This document shows, in pieces, positions 1 to 5,932 of a DNA stretch of 8,731 bases. Source of the DNA: an uncultured Helicobacteraceae bacterium (GTDB lineage Bacteria; Campylobacterota; Campylobacteria; Campylobacterales; Helicobacteraceae). The notes under the pieces are model-generated. The model saw only the letters and a list, made by a program, of their open reading frames with translations, was not told the origin of the DNA and made no database searches. The translations under genes and the position numbers were made by a program. The stretch's first letter is position 1; each line of letters starts with the position of its first letter. The DNA lies in the NCBI GenBank assembly GCA_934728205.1, contig CAKVEH010000046.1:1-8731 (forward strand). Direction: 5' to 3'.

Positions 1-245
1 ATATTGGAATCAATGCGACGACCTCCATTATTGAGGATCTGAAGCAAAAGGTAAAGGATCAGAATATCAAAGACCCAGCGGAGTTTCTCAATACACTTTA
101 TGAAGTGTATATGCAAGTAAATGGAGCACAAGCAGAGCCTAGCGAGAGTGAAACACAAACAGAGCTCCCTAGACAAGTGCAAGGTGTAAGCAAAGAGGCG
201 GATATGAGCGGAAGCAATATGCCATTACCGCAGGACAGATTTTAA
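1..245 (+). CDS. Phage structural protein, C-terminal part only (portal or scaffold candidate)
   Basis: An open frame enters from the left edge (first full codon at 3) and ends with TAA at 243-245, giving 80 visible residues. The first half is helical and charged (SIIEDLKQKVKDQ, then EFLNTLYEVYMQV). The last 35 residues are polar and probably disordered, rich in E, Q, S and P, and end in PLPQDRF. No catalytic motif is visible and I do not recognise the family. It lies 24 bases upstream of the major capsid gene on the same strand, where tailed phages usually carry the portal, prohead protease or scaffold gene. The polar tail would suit a portal C-terminus or a scaffold. That role is inferred from position only. 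Confidence 0.6.
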   Translation, partial: IGINATTSIIEDLKQKVKDQNIKDPAEFLNTLYEVYMQVNGAQAEPSESETQTELPRQVQGVSKEADMSGSNMPLPQDRF

Positions 246-269
246 GAATTTTAAAAGGAGAGTAAAAAA

Positions 270-1445
270 ATGTCAATTAACAGCATACGATTAGAGGATT
301 TAAAAACTAATCCAAACATTGCAGTAGAGGTAAGTAGAGAGATTGAGAGCGCAAGCTGGGAAAATAGCCCATTTGAAGCCTTAGTCGGTCGTGGTGGCGA
401 TAGAGGGATACGGACTTATAAAACCAAAGATATAAGCCCTTATAGACCTAGACTAAATGTCCCACTTACAGGCGAGGGCGTAGAGGGCAATGTGGACTTA
501 GCTACAAATTATGATAGCTTAGAAATTCTCTCTCAAACGGTGTATCCTAGAGTTGTAGGGAATGCCATAAGAAGCGACATTAAAGATTACTTAGAGCTTA
601 ACCACATTGATTTCCAAAAACTTGCGATTAGCGAGCTTACACTTTGGATTAAAAAGCGCAGAGATTCTATGTTTTGCGCGGCGTTGCTCAATGATTTAAG
701 TAATGCAGTAGTTGCAGATGGGAATGATGGCTACAAAGATTCTAGCACAAAAAGCAGTGTAAAGCTAGCCGCCAAAGAAGTCAAAAAAGGTGATGTAATG
801 AGTGTGAAAGCACTAAGACGCGCGATTTTTATGGCACGCACAGGCACGAAGTATAACAACACAAAGGCATTCCCTATTAAGCCTATTAAAAGTGATTTAG
901 TTACTTATAAGGGGCTTGAAGTGCGCCACAATAGTTACATTATTTTTCTTGATAGCTACCAAATCGAGCAGCTTAAAAATGATAGCGAATGGCAAGCAAT
1001 GCAAAAGCAACTCACCGCAGCAGTTGGCGAGAAAAGCGGATTATTTACAGGACTGGTCGGTATGATTGATAACTGCCCTGTCATTGATATGAATGTATAT
1101 AGTGAATTGCAATGCGGACTTATGAACTCCGAGACCAGCGATAAAGCATTTTATGCAAACATTAACCCGCTTAACTTTGAGAAAAAGACTCCGCCAAGTG
1201 ATTATGCAGATTCTCAACCCGTAAGTATCGGGTTTTTGATAGGTGCTAGCGCGCTTGTAATGGTAGGCGACCCAGCAGTGAAGTTTTACATTAACGAGAC
1301 AGAGGATGCAGGGCGTAAAATGGTGGTAGGAGTAGATAAGCTCCTTGCTATCTCTAAGGGCAGATTTTTTACAGCAAATGGCGAAAGAAGCCCTTATAAC
1401 AACACTGATTACGCAGTAATCGGGCTAATCTCAAGTAAAGAATAA
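270..1445 (+). CDS. Phage major capsid protein, DUF4043 / N4 gp56-like family
   Basis: This 391-residue protein would form the icosahedral head shell (HK97-type fold expected for the family). The family pattern is recognisable. GEGVEGN at residues 68-74 is followed by a segment with IRS at 100-102, then a helix DFQKLAISELTLWIKKRRD at 114-132. The motif YIIFLDSYQIEQLK at 223-236 is followed by a WQAMQKQL helix and SGLFTGLVGMIDNCPV at 256-271. The C-terminal part (about 316-366) contains an IGFLIGASALVMV strand and the GVDKLLAISKGRFF stretch. The order matches the DUF4043/N4-gp56 capsids as I remember them; no search was run. The ATG at 270 has AAGGAG at 255-260. The next gene starts 10 bases after its stop, so the two are translated together. 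No protease or scaffold domain is fused to it. Confidence 0.87.
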   Translation: MSINSIRLEDLKTNPNIAVEVSREIESASWENSPFEALVGRGGDRGIRTYKTKDISPYRPRLNVPLTGEGVEGNVDLATNYDSLEILSQTVYPRVVGNAIRSDIKDYLELNHIDFQKLAISELTLWIKKRRDSMFCAALLNDLSNAVVADGNDGYKDSSTKSSVKLAAKEVKKGDVMSVKALRRAIFMARTGTKYNNTKAFPIKPIKSDLVTYKGLEVRHNSYIIFLDSYQIEQLKNDSEWQAMQKQLTAAVGEKSGLFTGLVGMIDNCPVIDMNVYSELQCGLMNSETSDKAFYANINPLNFEKKTPPSDYADSQPVSIGFLIGASALVMVGDPAVKFYINETEDAGRKMVVGVDKLLAISKGRFFTANGERSPYNNTDYAVIGLISSKE

Positions 1446-1455
1446 GGAGAACACA

Positions 1456-1824
1456 ATGAAACAAAAAGTAAAAAATTCACACTTTACAGCGTGCGTAGTA
1501 ATTGATTCTACGAGCTTTGAAAATGGAGCTTTGAAATTCGATGCAGTGGCATTGCCAAGCGGAGCAGAAGTGCTAAGTGTTAATGTAGAGGTTAAAGAGC
1601 CAGCGCAAACAGGCGTAACCGCAGATGTCGGGCTAAATGAAACAGCAGATGTGTTTTTAAACGATGTTTCACTTGCAACAAAGCAAAACCACGCCAGCGC
1701 AGTGGTAACCGACACTAATAAGCCTAGTGTCGTAACTTTTAGTGTTAATCAAGCATTGACACAGGGCAGCTTTAAGTTGCGCGTGCATTATGCTAACCCC
1801 GGCGAAATTTCACACGAGATTTAA
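1456..1824 (+). CDS. Small beta-rich phage virion protein (possible capsid decoration protein)
   Basis: The protein has 122 residues, no signal peptide or membrane segment, and alternating short hydrophobic strands typical of a beta sandwich. Two parts stand out: a core ALPSGAEVLSVNVEV at about residues 32-46, and a C-terminal strand pair ending in GSFKLRVHYANPGE. The pattern LP-x-GA-x-V-x-x-x-x-V near the start and a final RVxY strand recurs in small head or tail-associated phage proteins, but I cannot name the family. TAAGGAGA overlapping the capsid stop (AAGGAG at 1444-1449) serves as a strong ribosome binding site, and the gene starts 10 bases after the capsid stop. Coupling to the capsid gene suggests it is made in similar amounts, as expected for a decoration or stabilising protein. 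That role is inferred. Confidence 0.65.
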   Translation: MKQKVKNSHFTACVVIDSTSFENGALKFDAVALPSGAEVLSVNVEVKEPAQTGVTADVGLNETADVFLNDVSLATKQNHASAVVTDTNKPSVVTFSVNQALTQGSFKLRVHYANPGEISHEI

Positions 1825-1831
1825 CGCACCC

Positions 1832-1864
1832 GCCCCTTAAGTTTCCTCCACTCACTTAAGGGGC
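1832..1864 (+). promoter_or_regulatory. Perfect 11-bp hairpin before terL, terminator or translational control
   Basis: GCCCCTTAAGT at 1832-1842 is the exact reverse complement of ACTTAAGGGGC at 1854-1864, with an 11-base loop (1843-1853). The following bases (TTAATACTTTA) are only weakly U-rich, so this is at best a partial Rho-independent terminator. The right arm contains TAAGGGG, the only Shine-Dalgarno-like sequence near the terL ATG at 1876, so folding could hide the terL ribosome site. The loop carries CCTCC, itself similar to the 16S anti-Shine-Dalgarno core. Each arm also contains the palindrome CTTAAG. Function is inferred from position. Confidence 0.6.
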
Positions 1865-1875
1865 TTAATACTTTA

Positions 1876-3531
1876 ATGCAAGATTCTAAAACCACACTTA
1901 AAGATAAAATCGCAAAAGAACTACTCTTAAGAGAGCTAGCAAGGCGAGATTTTAAGTCTTTTTTACTCCAAAAATGGCAACACTACAACAAAGCACCATT
2001 TAGCGACAGCTGGCATTTTGATTATCTATCCAAAATATTAGAGCACACACTACCACCAAAGCAAAACGAACCTAAACGCGAACTCATCACGCGCGCAATG
2101 ATAAATATGCCTCCAAGCTATGGCAAGACGGAAACCATAGCGCGAAGTTTTATCGCGTGGGCATTAGGGCAAAATCGCAAGCGTAAAATAATGTATATTT
2201 CTTATAGTGATGAGCTATGCCGCAAAATTTCAAACCAAGTGCGCGATTTATTAAAATCGAGTTTTTGGGCGAATGTCTTTGAATCTAAACCTATATTTTT
2301 ACAAGATAATAGCGCGGAATTTGTCCTAAAAGAGGGCGGTGGATTATTTGTAACGACTTTAAAAAGTGCGATTACAGGCTTTCACGCTGATAGTATCTTT
2401 ATCGATGACCCTATAAAAGTAAGTGGTATGAGTAGCCGACTAGAGCGTGAAGCGGTAAAGCAGAATTTCAAAGAAAGCGTTTTATCACGCTTGCAAAACA
2501 CACAAAGCAATATCACTATTTTAATGCAACGATTAGGCGATGAGGATTTATGTGGATTCTTACTAGACGAGCGACATTTTAGCCCCGAGATAATACAACA
2601 ATGGCAAGTCTTTAGCCTTAAGGCATTAGAGAGTGAGGACAAAATTTATCGCATAGGGGATTTTAGCTATTTTAGAAAGGCTGGCGAGCCATTATTCCCA
2701 ACGAAACACACCAAAGAGCAACTAGAATCTTTGCGCTTGCAAATGGGGAATGATGAATTTTCTACACAATACTTGCAAGAACCTTTAGTAAGTGAAGCGG
2801 GCTACTTTGAGGAATGTTATTTTAAAATCGTGCCTAGCTATGAAGTAGGTAGGACAAATGATTATATCTTTGTAGATAATGCAATGAGTGTAAAAGAAAG
2901 CGCAGATAACCGTGCAATAAGTTTAATCGGCGTAGAATCTCACACCAAACTAAAAGAAAGATATGTGCTAAAAGATTGTATTTTTGGCATTTTTAGCGAG
3001 GAACAAACCATAAGCCACATAATTGACTTAATGCTTATAAGCCCAAGCGCAAAAGTATATATCGAAAGTGATGGCGGAGGATTAACACTTGAGCGACTCC
3101 TTAATAAAGAAATCGTGCGTATAAATGCCGCCCTCAAAGCCAAAAATAAGCCTATAATCAATAATCAAATACAATGCTATACTCCAAGTCGAAAAGTCCA
3201 AAAGGTAGAGAAAATTAAGGCGTTACGCCCTTATTATAACACAGGCGGGCTGGTATTTTTAGCCACAGCACGAGGGCTAAACCAAATCAAAAAAGAATTA
3301 CTAAGTTTTAACCCCGCTAAGCCCTTTAGAAAAGATGACTGCATAGACACGATAGCAAGCTGTATCGCACACGAGGACACACACCCACCAAGCCCAAACA
3401 CACCTATCACAATGCCAATCCCAAACAAAAGGCACTACTTAAACCACGCCACACTACATACAGGTGGATACTCACAAGAAAACACACAAAGCCCAATGCA
3501 GAGCTTTAGCAATGGAGTATGGAATATTTAG
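1876..3531 (+). CDS. terL: Phage terminase large subunit (DNA packaging ATPase and nuclease)
   Basis: The 551-residue motor protein pumps phage DNA into the prohead and cuts it. The ATPase half shows a Walker A motif PPSYGKTE at residues 79-86 and a Walker B SIFIDDP at 173-179 (D177, D178). A coupling motif ITILMQRL at 213-220 leads into GDEDLCGFLL. The RNase H-like nuclease half shows acidic residues in the expected order: D334 in IFVDNA, E397/D399 in YIESDGGG, and D487/D488/D491 in KDDCIDTIA. All key residues are present and the length is normal for the family, so the enzyme looks intact. The ATG at 1876 has no standard ribosome site; TAAGGGG at 1857-1863 lies inside a hairpin arm 12 bases upstream. 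The gene follows the capsid genes instead of preceding them, and no small terminase subunit is visible here. It is the last phage gene before a long non-coding stretch. Confidence 0.94.
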   Translation: MQDSKTTLKDKIAKELLLRELARRDFKSFLLQKWQHYNKAPFSDSWHFDYLSKILEHTLPPKQNEPKRELITRAMINMPPSYGKTETIARSFIAWALGQNRKRKIMYISYSDELCRKISNQVRDLLKSSFWANVFESKPIFLQDNSAEFVLKEGGGLFVTTLKSAITGFHADSIFIDDPIKVSGMSSRLEREAVKQNFKESVLSRLQNTQSNITILMQRLGDEDLCGFLLDERHFSPEIIQQWQVFSLKALESEDKIYRIGDFSYFRKAGEPLFPTKHTKEQLESLRLQMGNDEFSTQYLQEPLVSEAGYFEECYFKIVPSYEVGRTNDYIFVDNAMSVKESADNRAISLIGVESHTKLKERYVLKDCIFGIFSEEQTISHIIDLMLISPSAKVYIESDGGGLTLERLLNKEIVRINAALKAKNKPIINNQIQCYTPSRKVQKVEKIKALRPYYNTGGLVFLATARGLNQIKKELLSFNPAKPFRKDDCIDTIASCIAHEDTHPPSPNTPITMPIPNKRHYLNHATLHTGGYSQENTQSPMQSFSNGVWNI

Positions 3532-3771
3532 CATTAAAGATATTTGTTTTTTGGGTAAATTTGTAACATTTTGCAGTTATTTTACTCTATGCCTTGCAAA
3601 GATTTTATTAACAGCAAGCACAAACAACGCCATTTTAGTGCGTTTTAGAATCTACAATTATGGACTTTTAAAATTTTATCCCCTCATTTTATTCCCCCTC
3701 ACTTGCAAGCCTAGCCCTTTAACACTCTATCCGCTATGCCACACGCCACAAATAACCTCCCCGCATATTTT

Positions 3772-3800
3772 GCAGTTGTAAAATATTCCTTGACAACTGC
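3772..3800. repeat. Inverted repeat, 8-bp stem with 13-base loop
   Basis: GCAGTTGT at 3772-3779 is the exact reverse complement of ACAACTGC at 3793-3800. On the + strand the stem is followed by CCTCCCCC and on the - strand by AAAATATG, so it lacks the U-tract of a Rho-independent terminator in either direction. Its left arm overlaps the second copy of the direct repeat ATTTTGCAGTT. It could be a protein-binding site or a structural RNA element; nothing else fixes its role. Confidence 0.5.
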
Positions 3801-3984
3801 CCTCCCCCGCATTTGCTACCCCGCAATTCAAATCCACGCCCACATCCACCGCCACACACAGAATCGACGGGCAAATTTAGAGCTCTTTTGTAATCCTAAA
3901 TAAGCATTTAAATAAAATTGTAAAGCCAAGTTTTTGTGTAAAAATTTGCACTCCCAAGCATTTTATAATCAAAAAATATTTTTG

Positions 3985-4099
3985 CAAAATGCAAAAAGCA
4001 AAAGCAAGACTATCACGCGAATAAGACAAGAGGAGCAAGGGCATTAAGCAAAACACGCCTTAAAATTTGGATAAAAGCGGACTTGACAAAATGCAAAAA
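3985..4099. repeat. 13-bp direct repeat CAAAATGCAAAAA, two copies
   Basis: Exact copies lie at 3985-3997 and 4087-4099, 102 bases apart. The first is part of the inverted repeat TTTTTGCA-AAA-TGCAAAAA (3979-3997). The second overlaps the end of the TTGACA box and the spacer of the promoter-like site at 4083-4111. A related perfect palindrome TTTTTTGCAAAAAA lies at 4119-4132 and ATTTTTGCAA recurs at 3978-3987 and 4137-4146. The arrangement resembles operator copies around a promoter, but AT-rich sequence makes chance similarity easier. Confidence 0.5.
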
Positions 4100-4111
4100 T
4101 ATTATTATAGT
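4083..4111 (+). promoter_or_regulatory. Near-consensus sigma70 promoter pointing right, no gene behind it
   Basis: TTGACA at 4083-4088 and TATAGT at 4106-4111 are separated by exactly 17 bases, closer to consensus than anything else seen in the window. A transcript would start near 4118, pass through the palindrome TTTTTTGCAAAAAA and the GTGTCAA repeats, and then run antisense into the 3' end of surE from 4227. There is no open reading frame of useful length behind it. On the - strand the same place reads TATAAT, so the site may be bidirectional. Confidence 0.5.
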
Positions 4112-4172
4112 TTCATTGTTTTTTGCAAAAAAATGGATTTTTGCAAGTGTTTTTTAAGTAATCGTTGTTTTT

Positions 4173-4198
4173 GTGTCAATTTTGTGTCAAAGTGTCAA
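4173..4198. repeat. Three GTGTCAA direct repeats beside the surE 3' end
   Basis: GTGTCAA occurs at 4173-4179, 4184-4190 and 4192-4198, all in the same direction and spaced 11 and 8 bases apart. Read on the - strand each copy gives TTGACAC. A further 9-bp direct repeat CAAAAATAG (4196-4204 and 4218-4226) starts within the third copy and ends directly against the surE stop codon. Short, phased, same-direction repeats at the edge of an element could be arm-type integrase binding sites or repressor sites. No integrase gene is in view to support either. Confidence 0.45.
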
Positions 4199-4226
4199 AA
4201 ATAGGGCTTCAAAACGCCAAAAATAG

Positions 4227-4997
4227 CTACTCAAAAACCCCAAAAAGATTCTCTAAATCTTCATAGCTTGTCATATCTACGCTTAGCGGTGTTATGGAGA
4301 CAAATCCTTGCTTTAGTGCCTCAAAATCACTCAATTTTTCACTACGAGGCTTGAATTTGAGTGGGTGTGTGCCAAGCCAATAATATTCCTGTCCTCGAGG
4401 CGAGCGACCCTTTTTTGCGTCATTACCATAGAGACGATAGCCAAGCTCAGCGACCTTGTATCCCTTAAATTCTGTCGAAAGTGGGACATTGACATTGAGA
4501 AACTTTCGATTCCCAAGTGGATTTGAAGTCAAAAGTTTGCTTGCGACCTCATAAGCCACCTTTTTAGCGAGACTAAAATCACAATCCCGTGCATCGCCCT
4601 CTTTATTGACAAGTTGTGAAATCGCTATGCTAGGAATCCCAGCAATAGCTCCTTCCATAGCTCCAGCTACCGTGCCAGAGTAAGTTACATCTTCACCCAT
4701 ATTGCAACCTAAATTTATGCCTGAAACAACTAAATCAGGGCGCGTCCCATTACCATACATTACATTAAGCGCAAGATACACACAATCTGTGGGCGAACCA
4801 TCATCGAGTTTATAAAAATCCTCCCCCACAGCGTGGAAAAAGAGCGGCTTAGTGATACAAAGTCCGTGCCCGCACGCAGATTTTTCATTCGCAGGAGCGA
4901 CTACTAGCACGCGTCCTAATGGAGAAAGAGCTTCTTTTAACGCACTTAATCCCTTAGAATCAAAGCCATCATCATTAGTAAGTAAAATATTTTTCAT
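4227..4997 (-). CDS. surE: 5'/3'-nucleotidase SurE
   Basis: The 256-residue enzyme is a metal-dependent phosphatase that removes phosphate from nucleoside 5'- and 3'-monophosphates in the cytoplasm; the family is linked to stationary-phase survival. The SurE metal site is complete: D9 and D10 in LLTNDDGFDSKG, S40 in NEKSACGHG, and N95 in VVSGINLGCNMGEDV. The family block YSGTVAGAMEGAIAG follows at residues 106-120, with DGSPTDCVYLAL at 66-77. Length is normal. The start codon overlaps the ispA stop as ATGA (4994-4997), and AAAGGAG (on the - strand, 5003-5009) gives a strong ribosome site inside the ispA end, so translation is probably coupled. It is the last gene of the panD operon. Its TAG stop at 4227-4229 borders the prophage junction, but the coding sequence is intact. 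Confidence 0.97.
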   Translation of the reverse strand: MKNILLTNDDGFDSKGLSALKEALSPLGRVLVVAPANEKSACGHGLCITKPLFFHAVGEDFYKLDDGSPTDCVYLALNVMYGNGTRPDLVVSGINLGCNMGEDVTYSGTVAGAMEGAIAGIPSIAISQLVNKEGDARDCDFSLAKKVAYEVASKLLTSNPLGNRKFLNVNVPLSTEFKGYKVAELGYRLYGNDAKKGRSPRGQEYYWLGTHPLKFKPRSEKLSDFEALKQGFVSITPLSVDMTSYEDLENLFGVFE

Positions 4998-5917
4998 TTT
5001 TTCTCCTTTGTAGGATTTATCTCTTTAAAATATGGTTGTAAAAATCCCCTAAGATGAAACGCGAGAGAATCTGGAAACTCATCGAGCTGATTTCTTAGAG
5101 AATCTGCAAGGTTTTTATACTCTTGTTGCGCACCGCTTATGCCAAGTAGATTGACATAAGTGTTTTTGAATGTGTCATTTTGTAACGCCTTACCCTCAAT
5201 CGCGCTATCACCAAGCACATCAATCAAATCATCGCGCACTTGAAAAAAGAGTCCTAAATCCTTGCCAAAGCGTGCAAGTTGCTCCAAAAGACAATCATTA
5301 ACATTCGCAATCAATCCGCCCATTTTAAGTGAAGCGATAATGAGTTGTGAAGTTTTGTTATGGTGGATACATTGGAGTTTGTCAATCTCTAACTTTGTGT
5401 TCTCAAACTCACAATCAAGCACTTGTCCAAGCACCATAGCCCCAGCACTTTTAGAAAGCTCAAGTATAAGCGCAACTTTAATATGAGAATCTAGCCTTGC
5501 ACAAGAAAGAATCTCAAAAGCATAAGTATTAAGCGCATCGCCCACAAGGAGTGCGAGTGTCTCATTATAAGTCGTATGTAGTGTAGGATAGCCACGGCGC
5601 AATGAAGAGTTATCCATACAGGGCAAATCATCGTGGATAAGCGAATAAGTATGGATAGATTCTATGGCGAGGGCTGGCAAAAAGGCGTTTGGGAGCATTT
5701 GGGGTGCAAGCGAGCCAACCACGCACAAACAAAGAGCAGGACGAAACCTCTTGCCACCAGCAAGCACCATTTCCCACAATGCTTTTTGGTAATGCGGGTG
5801 GAAACTCTGCGCACACGGAGCATTGCGTGTGATAAAGTCTTCAAACTCACACATCGTGGTGTTAAGATTAAAACCAGATTGAGAATCTATACATTGTGTG
5901 GGATTTTGACTTGGCAT
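4994..5917 (-). CDS. ispA: Polyprenyl synthetase, probably farnesyl diphosphate synthase
   Basis: The 307-residue cytoplasmic enzyme joins isopentenyl diphosphate to allylic diphosphates, supplying farnesyl diphosphate for undecaprenyl carrier lipid and quinone side chains. Family motifs are all present: GGKRFRP at residues 54-60, the first Asp-rich motif DDLPCMD at 96-102 followed by RRG at 107-109, KTS at 188-190, and FQVRDD with the second Asp-rich motif DDLID at 229-233. The bulkier Y91 and S92 before the first motif fit a short-chain product. The first 20 or so residues are unconserved in appearance, so a slightly later start is possible, though the ATG at 5917 has TAAGGAA on the - strand at 5929-5935, overlapping the stop of the upstream gene. 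That sequence is part of the palindrome TAAGGATTCCTTA (5923-5935). It lies 15 bases after the PDZ gene and overlaps surE by four bases. Confidence 0.95.
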   Translation of the reverse strand: MPSQNPTQCIDSQSGFNLNTTMCEFEDFITRNAPCAQSFHPHYQKALWEMVLAGGKRFRPALCLCVVGSLAPQMLPNAFLPALAIESIHTYSLIHDDLPCMDNSSLRRGYPTLHTTYNETLALLVGDALNTYAFEILSCARLDSHIKVALILELSKSAGAMVLGQVLDCEFENTKLEIDKLQCIHHNKTSQLIIASLKMGGLIANVNDCLLEQLARFGKDLGLFFQVRDDLIDVLGDSAIEGKALQNDTFKNTYVNLLGISGAQQEYKNLADSLRNQLDEFPDSLAFHLRGFLQPYFKEINPTKEKK

Positions 5918-5932
5918 TAGTGTAAGGATTCC

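Larger units (their letters stand above)
3532..4226. other. Non-coding junction between phage genes and the core operon
   Basis: These 695 bases lie between convergent terL (+) and surE (-) and contain no convincing protein gene. A 105-codon frame on the + strand that overlaps the end of terL has poor protein character. From about 3670 to 3870 the + strand is markedly C-rich with few G. From about 3900 onward it is very AT-rich with repeated TTTTGCA and TGCAAAA words. It holds an inverted repeat (3772-3800), the 11-bp direct repeat ATTTTGCAGTT (3568-3578 and 3767-3777), a promoter-like site (4083-4111) and GTGTCAA repeats (4173-4198). No tRNA gene or clear surE terminator is visible; only a weak GGC/GCC stem at about 4205-4218 is followed, on the - strand, by CTATTTTTG. 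The prophage boundary is probably inside this stretch. Confidence 0.7.

Noticed and set aside
1431..1715. 94-codon - strand frame opposite the small virion gene
   Set aside because: It mirrors the real + strand gene, which has a strong ribosome site and fits its neighbours.
3464..3781. 105-codon + strand frame overlapping the terL end
   Set aside because: It starts inside terL in another frame, has no ribosome site, and its translation (many L, C, P and T from C-rich, AT-rich DNA) has no protein-like pattern.
3790..3820. TTGACA at 3790-3795 as a promoter
   Set aside because: The expected -10 position falls in a C-rich stretch with nothing like TATAAT; the hexamer is also part of the inverted repeat.
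3822..3850. T-loop-like TTCAAATCC, possible tRNA remnant as attachment site
   Set aside because: The base before TTC is A and not G, the flanking bases do not pair as a T-stem, and no anticodon arm or acceptor stem was found nearby.
4200..4226. Rho-independent terminator for surE
   Set aside because: Only three G-C pairs (GGC/GCC) can form with an eight-base loop, too weak to call despite the CTATTTTTG that follows on the - strand.
3532..4226. CRISPR array in the junction
   Set aside because: Repeats are short (7-13 bp), few and unevenly spaced; there are no regular spacers or cas genes.
5633..5920. 95-codon + strand frame opposite ispA
   Set aside because: It lies fully within ispA, whose motifs are complete, and shows no domain or ribosome site.
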